Below, one piece after another: positions 26,299-35,292 of a DNA stretch of 64,000 nt; position 1 is the stretch's first letter, and the number at the start of each line of letters is the position of its first letter. Below the pieces are notes generated by a model, which worked only from the letters and a program-made list of their open reading frames with translations, did not search any database and was not told the DNA's origin. The stretch is from Rhizobium sp. BK602 (GTDB lineage: Bacteria > Pseudomonadota > Alphaproteobacteria > Rhizobiales > Rhizobiaceae). The translations under genes and the position numbers were made by a program. The DNA lies in NCBI RefSeq assembly GCF_014195095.1, contig NZ_JACIBC010000006.1:310001-374000 (forward strand), read 5' to 3'.

Positions 26299-26381
26299 CG
26301 ATTCCGCCCTTCGGCGAAAGCACCTTGCCGGGAGGCGAAAGATCATAAAAGACTTGCGGGCAGACAAAGGGAGGGCGGCAG

Positions 26382-27077
26382 ATGGGCAGCTTCGCGGAGA
26401 TTCGGGAGCGGGCGGAAAAGCGAAAGGGCGGGGCCGAGGCACTGATGGCGCTGATGCCGAAGGCGCCGGATCACGACGCCTTGCGCGCCATACCGGACGA
26501 TCGGCTGCTATCTGACATGGCACGCTATGTCTTCTATGCCGGCTTCGTGCGCAATATCATCGATTCGAAATGGCCGGGCTTCGAAGCGGCCTTTTCCGGT
26601 TTCGATCCGGTTTTCCTCAATTTCGCGCCCGATGACTATTGGCACGATCTGACCTCCGATGCGCGGGTGGTGCGCAATGGCGCCAAGATCATGTCGGTCA
26701 GGGCCAATGCGCATTTCATCCGCCAGCTTGCCGAGGAGCATGGCAGCGCCGGGCGCTTCCTCGCGGACTGGCCGGTCGAAGATCACGTCGGCCTGCTTGC
26801 CGTGCTCGACAAGCGCGCCGACCGGCTGGGCGGCATGAGCGGGCAATATTTCCTGCGCGCCATCGGCCGCGACAGCTTCGTCACGAGCCATGATGTCCTC
26901 GTTTGCCTGCGGCTGGCCGGCCTGCCGATTTCGGAGGCGAGGCCCACGAAGAAGGATCTGCGGCTGATCCAGGACCAGTTCAATGCCTGGGGCGCCGAGA
27001 CCGGTCTGCCGCAGACCTATCTCTCGCGCATCTGCGCTTTCTCCGTCGGAATGCCGGGGGAAGACGAGCAGGCCTGA
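26382..27077 (+). CDS. DNA-3-methyladenine glycosylase I-like protein
   Basis: This 231-residue protein begins after GGGAGGGCGG. It resembles the Tag-like branch of the helix-hairpin-helix glycosylases: YAGFVRNIIDSKWPGFEAAF corresponds to the R-x-GF-x-I-KW-FE core of Tag, followed by helices with RVVRNGAKI and NAHFIRQL. Classical Tag excises 3-methyladenine from alkylated DNA. The zinc-binding Cys/His set of E. coli Tag is not evident, so activity may differ. It lies 56 bp ahead of the hydroxyacid dehydrogenase gene. Confidence 0.72.
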   Translation: MGSFAEIRERAEKRKGGAEALMALMPKAPDHDALRAIPDDRLLSDMARYVFYAGFVRNIIDSKWPGFEAAFSGFDPVFLNFAPDDYWHDLTSDARVVRNGAKIMSVRANAHFIRQLAEEHGSAGRFLADWPVEDHVGLLAVLDKRADRLGGMSGQYFLRAIGRDSFVTSHDVLVCLRLAGLPISEARPTKKDLRLIQDQFNAWGAETGLPQTYLSRICAFSVGMPGEDEQA

Positions 27078-27133
27078 TTGCTTTGATGGGCCTGATCATG
27101 TTGGATCGCGCCGTAAACGAGGAGGAGACGATC

Positions 27134-28165
27134 ATGTCCACCGACAACCGGCCGCTGGCCATCAGCGCGCCCGAGCCGCGCTCGCTCGCGCTTATCTTCA
27201 GCAAGGATGCGCTGTCGCTCCTCCATTCGAAATATCGGATCGTCGAGGTGGGCCCGGAAAATATCGCCGGTCTCGGCGACGATATTCTCGGCGAGGCGCG
27301 ATATATCATCGGCCAGCCGCCGCTCTCGAGGGAGGTGCTGGACCGTATGCCGGGCCTGCGCTGCATCCTGAATGTCGAGAGCAATCTCATCAACAACATG
27401 CCCTATGACGTCCTGTTCGAGCGCGGCATCCATGTCGTCACGACGGGGCAGGTCTTTGCCGAGCCGGTGGCGGAGATCGGCCTCGGCTTTGCGCTCAGCC
27501 TTGCGCGCGGCATCGTCGATGCCGATCTCGATTTCCGCGAGGGCAGGGAGCTTTGGGGCGGGGACGGCAATGCCAGCGCCCGGCTCGTCTCGGGCAGCGA
27601 TATCGGCATTATCGGCTTCGGCGATCTCGGTAAGGCGTTGAACCGGGTGCTGTCCGGTTTCCGTGCCAATGTCAAAGTGTTCGATCCCTGGATGCCGCCG
27701 TCGATCCTGCGGGAGCATGGCGTGCAGCCGGCCGGTCTCGATGAGGTGTTGTCGGGTAGCGATTTCGTTTTCGTCGTCGCCTCCGTCACCAGCGAGAACA
27801 AGGGCTTTCTCGGTGCCGAGGCTTTCGCGCGCATGCGCAAGGGGGCGGCCTTCATCCTGCTCAGCCGCGCCGACGTCGTGGATTTCGAGGCGCTGATGGC
27901 GGCGGTGGCGACCGGCCATATCGTCGCGGCAAGCGATGTCTATCCGGAAGAGCCGCTCGGCAAGGATCACCCCGTGCGTCACCTCAAGGGCTTTCTCCGC
28001 TCGGCGCACCGCGCCGGCGCGCTCGACAGCGCCTTCAAGAAGATGGGCGACATGGTGCTCGAGGACATGGACCTGATGGATCGCGGCCTGCCGCCGATGC
28101 GCTGCAAGCGGGCGGAGCGGGAAACCGTGTCGCGCATGCGCTCCAAGCCGGTCACCCGGAACTGA
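27134..28165 (+). CDS. D-isomer-specific 2-hydroxyacid dehydrogenase
   Basis: This 343-residue NAD-dependent enzyme starts after a strong GAGGAGGAG. It has the Rossmann motif IGIIGFGDLGKALNRVL (about 155-172), the catalytic region around LLSRADVVDFEAL with the Arg, a Glu in DVYPEEPLGKDHP and a His in LRSAHRAGAL. The family reduces 2-keto acids such as hydroxypyruvate or phosphoglycerate analogues. The motif around the His (SAHRAG) differs from the usual PH-x-G, so the substrate is uncertain. The open frame upstream to 26903 overlaps the Tag-like gene and is not used. Confidence 0.86.
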   Translation: MSTDNRPLAISAPEPRSLALIFSKDALSLLHSKYRIVEVGPENIAGLGDDILGEARYIIGQPPLSREVLDRMPGLRCILNVESNLINNMPYDVLFERGIHVVTTGQVFAEPVAEIGLGFALSLARGIVDADLDFREGRELWGGDGNASARLVSGSDIGIIGFGDLGKALNRVLSGFRANVKVFDPWMPPSILREHGVQPAGLDEVLSGSDFVFVVASVTSENKGFLGAEAFARMRKGAAFILLSRADVVDFEALMAAVATGHIVAASDVYPEEPLGKDHPVRHLKGFLRSAHRAGALDSAFKKMGDMVLEDMDLMDRGLPPMRCKRAERETVSRMRSKPVTRN

Positions 28166-28204
28166 CGAAGTTCCGCGGATTTCACGAGCGTCCCGCCGGC
28201 CGGC

Positions 28205-29044
28205 TCAGCGATGAGCCGACCAGGGTACGAAGCGGCGCTCGATCAGCCGGACGGTGATTTCGAACAGGAAGGCGATCAGCGCGATGACGATGATGCCGCT
28301 GATGACGATGTCGGTCACCAGGAATTGCGCCGCCGATTGGATCATGAAGCCCAGGCCTTGCGTCGCCGCGACCAGTTCGGCGGCGACGAGGGTGGACCAG
28401 CCGGCGCCGAGCGCGATGCGGATGCCGGTGAGGATCGAAGGGATGGCGCCCGGCAGGACGACGTGGCGCAGCACCTGCAATCTGCCGGCGCCGAAGGAGC
28501 GGGCGGCGTTGACATAATCGACGGGAGCGGCCTTCACGCCGGCGGCGGTCGACAGGATGATCGGCGGCAGCATGGCGAGCGCGATGACGGTGATCTTCGA
28601 GGCCTCGCCGATGCCGACCCAGATGATGATCAGCGGCAGATAGGCGAGCGGCGGCAGCGGCCGCAGGAATTCGACGATCGGGTCGAGGATGCCCTTGCCG
28701 ATGCGGCTGGTGGCGATCGCCAGTCCGGCGGGAATGCCGATCACCAGCGAGACGGCGAGGCCGCCGAAGATCCTGAGCAGGCTGGCGAAGGCATGTTCGG
28801 CCAGCGTCGAGTCGACGAAGCCGGTGATGGCGAGCGTGTAGAGCGCCTTGGCGACCGTCCAGGGCGACGGCAGGAACACCGGCGAGACGGCGCCATAGGC
28901 GGCCGCGACAGCCCAGATCACCAGGAGACCGAGCACGGTTGCGAACGAGATCCACAGGGTCGAGCCGGATGCGCTGTTCCTGGCTGCGGGCACGGCGTCG
29001 GATTGGGCGGCGACGGCCGTGATCTTTTCGATATCGGCGGTCAC
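28205..29044 (-). CDS. tauC: TauC, taurine/sulfonate ABC transporter permease
   Basis: This 279-residue permease has about six membrane segments, the PLPPLAYLPLIIIWVGIGE motif of the SsuC/TauC/NrtB group, and the EAA loop NAARSFGAGRLQVLRHVVLPGAIPSI. Overall it closely follows E. coli TauC. It overlaps the tauB stop by four bases. With TauA and TauB it imports taurine or related sulfonates as a sulfur source, usually under sulfate limitation. It is the last gene of the tauABC operon on the minus strand. Confidence 0.88.
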   Translation of the reverse strand: MTADIEKITAVAAQSDAVPAARNSASGSTLWISFATVLGLLVIWAVAAAYGAVSPVFLPSPWTVAKALYTLAITGFVDSTLAEHAFASLLRIFGGLAVSLVIGIPAGLAIATSRIGKGILDPIVEFLRPLPPLAYLPLIIIWVGIGEASKITVIALAMLPPIILSTAAGVKAAPVDYVNAARSFGAGRLQVLRHVVLPGAIPSILTGIRIALGAGWSTLVAAELVAATQGLGFMIQSAAQFLVTDIVISGIIVIALIAFLFEITVRLIERRFVPWSAHR

Positions 29045-29838
29045 GCTGCTTCCTCCTCGGTTTCCTCATGGATCAATCCGGTCAATTCGTCATGCAGTCG
29101 CTTGAAATCGGCCGATGCCTTGATGTCGGCAAGCGGCTCGCCGGCAAGGCTGCGCTTGCCGAAGGAGAGGGGAATGTCGGCGGTGACGCGGCCGGGATTG
29201 GGCGTCAGGATGATGACGCGGGTGGCGAGCAGCAGCGCCTCGTCGATGCTGTGGGTGATGAGCAGGGCGCCGGTGCTGCTTTCCGACCAGACCTTCAACA
29301 GGAATTGCTGCATGCGGGTGCGGGTGAGCGCATCGAGCGCGCCGAGCGGCTCGTCCATCAGCAGAAAGCGTGGATCGGAGGCGAGCGCGCGGGCGATGCC
29401 GACCCGCTGACGCATGCCGCCGGAGAGCTCCCAGATATTGCGGTCGCCGGCGCCTTCCAGCCCGACCTTGACGAGCAGCGCATCGGCGCGGCGGCGGCGC
29501 TCCTCTTTCGGAACGCCGTTGAGGCGCAGGGGAAAGGCGATGTTGTCGCGGGCGTTGAGCCAGGGATAGAGCGCATCGTCCTGAAAGACCACGGCGCGGT
29601 CGGCCGCCGGCCCGTCGATCTCCTTGCCGTCGACCAGGATGCGTCCCTCGGAAGGGGCAAGAAAGCCGGCGGCGAGATTGAGCAGGCTGGTCTTGCCCGA
29701 GCCGGAGCGGCCGATGACGGTGACGAATTCGTCGGAGGCGATGTGCAGCGTCAGATTGTCGAGGACGCGGCGCGTCTCCTGCCGCCGGCGGTCGCCGGGA
29801 AAGTTCAGCGAGACGGATTGCAGGGACAGGATGCTCAT
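29041..29838 (-). CDS. tauB: TauB, taurine/sulfonate ABC transporter ATPase
   Basis: This 265-residue ABC ATPase has Walker A GRSGSGKTSLL, Q-loop FQDDALYPWLNARDN, signature LSGGMRQRVGIARAL and Walker B LLMDEPLGALD. The DDALYPWL Q-loop is typical of nitrate/sulfonate/taurine importers. The start is the ATG encoding MSILSLQSV; a longer frame upstream runs into tauA in another frame and is spurious. It lies 62 bp after tauA and overlaps tauC by four bases. Confidence 0.9.
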   Translation of the reverse strand: MSILSLQSVSLNFPGDRRRQETRRVLDNLTLHIASDEFVTVIGRSGSGKTSLLNLAAGFLAPSEGRILVDGKEIDGPAADRAVVFQDDALYPWLNARDNIAFPLRLNGVPKEERRRRADALLVKVGLEGAGDRNIWELSGGMRQRVGIARALASDPRFLLMDEPLGALDALTRTRMQQFLLKVWSESSTGALLITHSIDEALLLATRVIILTPNPGRVTADIPLSFGKRSLAGEPLADIKASADFKRLHDELTGLIHEETEEEAA

Positions 29839-29900
29839 GGGTGGGGTACTCCAAGGAATTGGCGCAGGCGGGAACGACCCGCCCGCGCCAGAGATGTGGA

Positions 29901-30908
29901 TCAGAGGCCGGTCTTGGCCGCGTCGGTGACGAACTTGGCGTTGACGTAGGGAGCATAGTCCTTCAGCACTGCCGGGACCTTGCCTTGTTCCAGCAGGAAG
30001 GCGGAGGTCTGGGCGATGGCCTTCACCGTGTCGCCGCCGAGGAATTCCGTGGTCGCCTGCTCCTTCAGCGTCGGAAAATAATAGCCCTTCAGTAGTTCCG
30101 GCACCTCTTCCGGCTTGGCGCCGGTGAGCTTGGCGATCTTGGCGGCCTGCGGCGACGAGGCGCTCCAGCTTGCCGGATCGGCGCGGTAGGAGGCATAGGC
30201 CTTGCCGGTGACCTGAACGAAGCTCGTCACGACTTCCGGATGGGCGTCGGCGAATGTCTTGCTGACGATCCAGGCGTCGAAGGTCGGGCCGCCCCATTTG
30301 GCGACATCGCCGGAGGTTGCGAGAACCTTGGCGTTCTTCTTGATCTGCGACAGGACCGGGTCCCAGACATAGGCGCCGTCGAGATCGCCGCGTTCCCAGG
30401 CGGCGGCGATTTCCGGCGGACGCAGATTGAGGATCTGCACGGACTTGGGATCGATGTTCCAGTGCTTCAGCGCGGTCAGCAGGCTGTAATGCGAGGTGGA
30501 GACGAAGGGCGTGGCGATCTTCTTGCCCTTCAGGTCTTCGGGTTTGTCGATGCCCTTGACGGCCAGCGCTTCCGCCTCGCTGATATTGCCGACGACATAG
30601 ATGGCTTCGATCGGCAGTTCGCGGCTGGCGGCGGCGGCAAGCGGCGACGAGCCGACATAGCCGATATCGATCGAGCCGGAGGCGATGGCGGCCACGACAT
30701 CGGCGCCGCCGTCGAACTTGTGCCAGCTGATCTTGGCGCCGGTCGCCTTCTCATAATCGCCGTCGGCCTGCGGCACGCGCGACGGCTCGACGATCGGCTG
30801 ATAGCCGATGTTGAGCGTGACATCGGCCGCATGGGCATAGGAGCCGAACGTGACGGCAAGAACGGCGGCCGCCGTGGTTGTCAGAAGATGGCGTCGATGG
30901 ATGGTCAT
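29901..30908 (-). CDS. tauA: TauA, periplasmic taurine-binding protein
   Basis: This 335-residue binding protein has a Tat-like signal peptide (HRRHLLTTTAA, cleavage near SYAHAAD). The mature chain closely tracks E. coli TauA: GYQPIVEPSRVPQADG, GGADVVAAIASGSIDIGYVGSSP, TPFVSTSHYSLLTALKHW, AAWERGDLDGAYVWDP. It captures taurine or a similar sulfonate for TauBC. The open frame extends upstream to 32120 through the divergent monooxygenase gene and is an artefact. No tauD (taurine dioxygenase) lies next to it. Confidence 0.9.
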   Translation of the reverse strand: MTIHRRHLLTTTAAAVLAVTFGSYAHAADVTLNIGYQPIVEPSRVPQADGDYEKATGAKISWHKFDGGADVVAAIASGSIDIGYVGSSPLAAAASRELPIEAIYVVGNISEAEALAVKGIDKPEDLKGKKIATPFVSTSHYSLLTALKHWNIDPKSVQILNLRPPEIAAAWERGDLDGAYVWDPVLSQIKKNAKVLATSGDVAKWGGPTFDAWIVSKTFADAHPEVVTSFVQVTGKAYASYRADPASWSASSPQAAKIAKLTGAKPEEVPELLKGYYFPTLKEQATTEFLGGDTVKAIAQTSAFLLEQGKVPAVLKDYAPYVNAKFVTDAAKTGL

Positions 30909-31130
30909 GTTTTCCCCCGGGGCGTAACGTTTGAAACTGGTCTTGAACCGCTGATCTGGCAGTCGATCTGCGCTAATGATCGTGAAATTGATAGAAAATA
31001 TAGAGATACAAAATTCCGGATTCGCGCCGTCCATGGCAACCCGCTTCCAAATATCGTGAAACTGCAGGTCTTTTTGCGATAGGGAGAAGAGGACCGGTGG
31101 GTGGTGAAGACGACAGTAGAGGATTGTACG

Positions 31131-32501
31131 ATGAAGCCGATGCAGATCTATGCCTTCGACATGAACTGCGTCGGGCATATCAATCATGGCCTTTGGACGC
31201 ATCCACGCGACACGTCGCTTGCCTATACCGATCTCGATTATTGGGTGGATTTCGCGCGCACCGCCGAGCGTGGCAAGCTGGACGGCATTTTCCTCGCCGA
31301 TATCGTCGGGGTCTATGACGTCTATCAGGGCAGCCCCGAGACATCGATCCGCACGGCTGCGCAGATACCGGTCAACGACCCGATCATTCCGCTTTCGGCC
31401 ATGGCCTACGTGACGACACATCTTGGTTTCGGCGTCACCGTCAATACGACCTACGAGCCGCCGTTTCTCTTCGCGCGGCGGATGTCGACGCTCGATCATT
31501 TGACCAAAGGCCGCATTGGCTGGAACATCGTCACCGGTTATTTGGATAGCGCCGCCCGCAGCATGGGGATGGAGCGCCAGCCGGATCACGATGCCCGCTA
31601 TGATGCGGCCGAGGACTATCTGGAGGTGGTCTACAAGCTCTGGGAGGGAAGTTGGGATGATGATGCGGTCAAGCGCGACAGGACGGGCGGGCTGTTTGCC
31701 GATCCGTCGAAGGTGCGCGCCGTCCGTCATCAGGGGCAGCACTATCGGATGGAGGGCATCCATCTGAGCGAGCCGTCGCCGCAGCGCACGCCGCTGCTGT
31801 TTCAGGCCGGCGCTTCCGCGCGGGGCCAGGACTTTGCCGCGCGGCATGCCGAATGCGTCTTCGTCGCCAGCCCGACGCCGCAGGGCGCCAAGCCGATGAC
31901 GGATGCGCTCCGGCAGCGGGCCGTGGATTTCGGCCGGCGCGCCGACGACCTCAGTATCCTCAATCTTATTACGGTTGTCGTCGGGCGGACGGAGAAGGAG
32001 GCCGAGGACAAGTTGGAGGATTATCGGCGCCACGCCAGCGTCGAGGCGTCGCTGGCACATTATTCCAGCTCGATCGGCATCGATCTTTCCAAATTCGGCC
32101 TGGATGAACCCATTACGCAACAGGCGACGAATGCGCAGCAGGCGGCTCTCGCCGTCGTGACCGGCAAGGCAAGCGGCAAGCCGGCGATGACCCGACGGCA
32201 GATCATCGACCAGATGGTGCTCGGCAGCCGGCAGAAGCCGATGGTCGGCTCGCCGGAGCAGATCGCCGATCGCTTTCAGCTCTGGATGGAGGAGGGCGGC
32301 ATCGACGGCTTCAACCTGGCGCGCACGGTCGCGCCGGAAAGCCTGCGCGATTTCGTCGACCTCGTCATTCCGGTGCTGCAGGAGCGCGGCTTGTTCAAGG
32401 CTGATTATGCCGAGGGCACGTTGCGCCAGAAGCTCTTTGGCCGAGGCGATGGGCGGCTGCCGTCAAGTCATCCGGCAGCCGCATTCCGTCATCGCGGCTA
32501 A
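31131..32501 (+). CDS. LLM-class FMN-dependent monooxygenase (NtaA/SnaA/DszA family)
   Basis: This 456-residue protein begins at the ATG preceded by AGAGGA; an upstream start at 31101 lacks a site. It has the bacterial-luciferase-like TIM barrel with the family pattern LDGIFLADIVGVYDVY, TYEPPFLFARRMSTLDHLTKGR, WNIVTGYLDSAARSMG. Members oxidise sulfonates, sulfones or aminopolycarboxylates with reduced FMN supplied by a separate reductase. Divergence from tauABC suggests it desulfonates the imported compound. No flavin reductase gene is visible in the window. Confidence 0.87.
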   Translation: MKPMQIYAFDMNCVGHINHGLWTHPRDTSLAYTDLDYWVDFARTAERGKLDGIFLADIVGVYDVYQGSPETSIRTAAQIPVNDPIIPLSAMAYVTTHLGFGVTVNTTYEPPFLFARRMSTLDHLTKGRIGWNIVTGYLDSAARSMGMERQPDHDARYDAAEDYLEVVYKLWEGSWDDDAVKRDRTGGLFADPSKVRAVRHQGQHYRMEGIHLSEPSPQRTPLLFQAGASARGQDFAARHAECVFVASPTPQGAKPMTDALRQRAVDFGRRADDLSILNLITVVVGRTEKEAEDKLEDYRRHASVEASLAHYSSSIGIDLSKFGLDEPITQQATNAQQAALAVVTGKASGKPAMTRRQIIDQMVLGSRQKPMVGSPEQIADRFQLWMEEGGIDGFNLARTVAPESLRDFVDLVIPVLQERGLFKADYAEGTLRQKLFGRGDGRLPSSHPAAAFRHRG

Positions 32502-32509
32502 GAGTTCCC

Positions 32510-33166
32510 TTAACGATGATCGAGCTTGGCGACGAGGCGGTCGCCGAGCCATTGCATGCCGCAGACAAGGATGATCAGTACGACGACGACGGCGATCATC
32601 ACGCCGGTTTCGAAGCGCTGGTAACCGTAGCGGATGGCGAGGTCGCCGAGGCCGCCGCCACCGATGGTGCCGGCCATGGCCGACGCGCCGATCAGGGTTA
32701 CCAGCGTCACGGTAAAACCGGCGACGATGCCGGGCAGGGCTTCCGGCACCAGCACTTCGCGGATGATCGTCCAGCGATTGCCGCCCATGGCGCGCACGGC
32801 GTCGATCAGGCCGCGATCGACGTCTCGAAGCGATACCTCAGCGATGCGGGCGTAATAGGGAATGGCCGCTATGGTCAGCGGCACGATCGCCGCCGTGGTG
32901 CCGAGCGCGGTGCCGACGATCAGCCGGGTCAGCGGGATCAGCGCGATCAGCAGGATGACGAAAGGCACGGCGCGGAAGCCGTTGACCAGGGCGGCGAGGA
33001 TGCGGTTGACGGTGAGCTGCTCGGCGATGCCGTCGCGGCCGGTGACGACCAGGGCGAGGCCGAGGGGAAGGCCGATGACGAGCGAAAGCAGGCCGGATGC
33101 GCCGGTCATCCAGATCGTCTCCCAGAAGGAACGCCAGAGCAGGCCGAGAATAATGTCAGTTGTCAT
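32510..33166 (-). CDS. metI: MetI, D/L-methionine ABC transporter permease
   Basis: This 218-residue permease has five predicted membrane segments and the MetI pattern TIWMTGASGLLSLVIGLPLG, ILLIALIPLTRLIVGT and AMAGTIGGGGLGDLAIRYGYQRF near the C-terminus. It transports methionine with MetN and MetQ. Its start overlaps the metN stop by eleven bases. The stop is 8 bp from the convergent monooxygenase gene, leaving almost no room for a terminator. Confidence 0.93.
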   Translation of the reverse strand: MTTDIILGLLWRSFWETIWMTGASGLLSLVIGLPLGLALVVTGRDGIAEQLTVNRILAALVNGFRAVPFVILLIALIPLTRLIVGTALGTTAAIVPLTIAAIPYYARIAEVSLRDVDRGLIDAVRAMGGNRWTIIREVLVPEALPGIVAGFTVTLVTLIGASAMAGTIGGGGLGDLAIRYGYQRFETGVMIAVVVVLIILVCGMQWLGDRLVAKLDHR

Positions 33167-34241
33167 AGCCTAGGACCTCCACCCGGGCGGACCGGGCCGT
33201 CAGAAAATCGGTTACCTTCGCCGGCAGGCCGGCATCGCGCGTCGGCACGGCGATGAAGAAGCGGGCGACAGGCTGGTTCTGGATATGGTCGATGCCGCCA
33301 TGCACGAGGCGGAAGGAGTGCGGCAGCGCCGCCGAAAGCTCGGCGAAAAGCGCGCCTTGCGCGGCCGGGCCGGCGAGGTCGATGCTGAGGATCGCCTCGA
33401 CGCCCGTGGTCTGCGACAGGCGTTCGGCGATATGGTCGGGGAGCTGCGGGCGGATGGTCGAGAGCAGGCTTGCGGTGATCTCGGCCTGCGGATTGGCGAA
33501 GATCTGCCAGACCGGGCCTTCCTCGACAATGCGGCCGGCATCGATGACGGCGACGCGATCGGCGATCGAGCGGACCACTTCCATCTCATGGGTGATGAGC
33601 AGGATGGTCAGGCCGAGCTTGCGGTTGATGTCCTTCAGCAGCGCCAGGATCGAGCGTGTCGTCTCGGGATCGAGAGCCGAGGTCGCTTCGTCGGAGAGGA
33701 GGAGTGCGGGGCGGGCGGCAAGCGCCCGGGCAATACCGACGCGCTGCTTCTGGCCGCCGGACAGCGCCGAGGGATAGGCCCTGGCCTTGTCGGCGAGGCC
33801 GACGAGCTCCAGCAGCTCGCGGGCGCGACGCAGCCGTTCGGCCTTGGTGACGCCCTCGATCTTCAATGGCAGGGCGACGTTCTCTTCCACCGTCTTGGCC
33901 GACAGCAGGTTGAAATGCTGGAAGACCATGCCGATGCGGCGGCGCAGCGGCTGCAATTCGTTTTCCGACAGCCGCGCGATGTCACGGCCCTCGATATGGA
34001 TTTCGCCGCTGTCGGCGCGTTCCAGCCCGTTCAGGCAGCGGATCAGCGTCGACTTGCCGGCACCGCTGCGACCGATGATGCCGACGATCTCGCCACGGCG
34101 GGCCGTCAGCGATATGCCGTCGAGCGCCGGTGTCGTGCCGAATCGGCGGCGGACATCGACGAGACGAATGATCTCGTCATTTGCCAAAGCTCCGGGCGAC
34201 GCATGTCCGTCGATGGCGGCGGCGGGGATGAAGGAGTTCAT
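33156..34241 (-). CDS. metN: MetN, methionine ABC transporter ATPase
   Basis: This 361-residue ATPase has Walker A GRSGAGKSTLI, Q-loop FQHFNLLSAKTV, signature LSGGQKQRVGIARAL, Walker B LLSDEATSALDPETT, and the C-terminal NIL regulatory domain (about 285-361) that senses methionine in MetN. The FQHFNLL Q-loop is diagnostic for MetN. It starts with MNSFIPAAA; a frame from 34415 lies mostly in the repeat region. A RIME-like repeat separates it from metQ. Confidence 0.94.
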   Translation of the reverse strand: MNSFIPAAAIDGHASPGALANDEIIRLVDVRRRFGTTPALDGISLTARRGEIVGIIGRSGAGKSTLIRCLNGLERADSGEIHIEGRDIARLSENELQPLRRRIGMVFQHFNLLSAKTVEENVALPLKIEGVTKAERLRRARELLELVGLADKARAYPSALSGGQKQRVGIARALAARPALLLSDEATSALDPETTRSILALLKDINRKLGLTILLITHEMEVVRSIADRVAVIDAGRIVEEGPVWQIFANPQAEITASLLSTIRPQLPDHIAERLSQTTGVEAILSIDLAGPAAQGALFAELSAALPHSFRLVHGGIDHIQNQPVARFFIAVPTRDAGLPAKVTDFLTARSARVEVLGYDN

Positions 34242-34268
34242 GGTGGTTCTTTCTTGAGCGCGGGTAAT

Positions 34269-34425
34269 CCTTCTCCCCTCGGGGAGAAGGTGGCCCGAAG
34301 GGTCGGATGAGGGGGTATCTCCACACGGGAAAGCTGCCTTTCGCTTACGCTCAAGGCGCTCGGAACAACGTTCCGAGCGCCCCCTCATCCGCCCTGGCGG
34401 GCACCTTCTCCCCAAGGGGAGAAGG
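34269..34425. repeat. RIME-like palindromic mosaic repeat, copy 1
   Basis: This 157-bp element is bounded by hairpins CCTTCTCCCC/GGGGAGAAGG at 34269-34290 and 34404-34425. Inside is a second inverted arrangement: GGATGAGGGGG on the left and CCCCTCATCC on the right, plus a GGAACAACGTTCC hairpin. The whole unit matches, in reverse orientation, the element at 49236-49393. The design is that of the Rhizobium-specific intergenic mosaic elements. It sits between metQ and metN within a likely operon. Confidence 0.85.
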
Positions 34426-34446
34426 AATTTCAGCGCTGTATTGCTG

Positions 34447-35292
34447 TTAGTAGGCGCTAAGACCGGTGCCCTTGTAGACCTTGTCGAATTCGGCCTTGAC
34501 CGTATCGTTCTGATAGGCGGAGACGAGCGTCTTCACCCAGGCCTCGTTCTCGCTGCCCTGCCTGACGGCGATGAAGTTGCGATAGGGATTGCCGTCGATC
34601 GGCTCTTGCGCGATACGCTCCTTCGGCGAAAGTCCGCTCTTCAGCGCCCAGTCGGTGTTGACGACGGCGGCGTCGAGGTCGTCGATCGAGCGGCCGACGA
34701 TGCCGGCGTCGAGTTCCTTGATCTCGACATTCTTAGGGTTCTCGACGATGTCGGCGATGGTGGCGAGAATGCCAGTGCCGTCCTTGAGCTTGATGACGCC
34801 CTCGTTCTGCAGCACGCGCAGCGCACGGCCTTCATTGGACGGATCGTTCGGCACGCCGATGACGGCGCCCTTCGGCAGGTCGGCGACGGTCTTGTACTTC
34901 TTGGTGTAGAGACCGATCGGCCAGACGCCGGTATAGCCGACGCGGACGATATGGTAGCCGTGCTGCTTGATCTGGTTGTCGAGATAGGGCTGGTGCTGGA
35001 AGGCGTTGGCGTCGACTTCGCCGCGCTCCAGCGCTTCGTTCGGCTGGGTATAGTCGTTGAAGACGACGGTCTCGATCTTCAAGCCCTTCTTGGCTGCTTC
35101 GGTGGTGACCACGCGCCAGACATCTTCGTCCTCGCCGCTGATGATGCCGACCTTGATGGTCTTGCCGGCGGCAAAGGACGGGGTGGCGGCCGTCAAGCCG
35201 AAGACGGCGACAGCGGAGGCAATGATGGCTGCAAGGCCGGTCCGGCGCGAGAAGCGCAATGCATCGAGACCCTGAGAAGACTTTTTCGTCAT
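34447..35292 (-). CDS. metQ: MetQ, methionine-binding protein
   Basis: This 281-residue protein starts at the ATG encoding MTKKSSQGLD, giving a signal peptide ending PSFAAG (residue about 40). There is no lipobox Cys, unlike the lipoprotein MetQ of E. coli, so it should be free in the periplasm. The mature domain has NlpA-family motifs: KVGIISGEDEDVWRVV, EVDANAFQHQPYLDN, GVWPIGLYTKKYK, IGVPNDPSNEGRAL. It is the first gene of metQ-metN-metI, with 205 bp holding a RIME copy before metN. Confidence 0.92.
   Translation of the reverse strand: MTKKSSQGLDALRFSRRTGLAAIIASAVAVFGLTAATPSFAAGKTIKVGIISGEDEDVWRVVTTEAAKKGLKIETVVFNDYTQPNEALERGEVDANAFQHQPYLDNQIKQHGYHIVRVGYTGVWPIGLYTKKYKTVADLPKGAVIGVPNDPSNEGRALRVLQNEGVIKLKDGTGILATIADIVENPKNVEIKELDAGIVGRSIDDLDAAVVNTDWALKSGLSPKERIAQEPIDGNPYRNFIAVRQGSENEAWVKTLVSAYQNDTVKAEFDKVYKGTGLSAY

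Noticed and set aside
24155..26323. 722-aa frame extending the TetR gene through the divergent MFS gene
   Set aside because: Only the last 222 residues match TetR; the rest is the antisense of the transporter and of the divergent promoter.
29901..32120. 739-aa frame extending tauA upstream
   Set aside because: The extension is antisense to the luciferase-like monooxygenase; TauA with its signal peptide starts at 30908.
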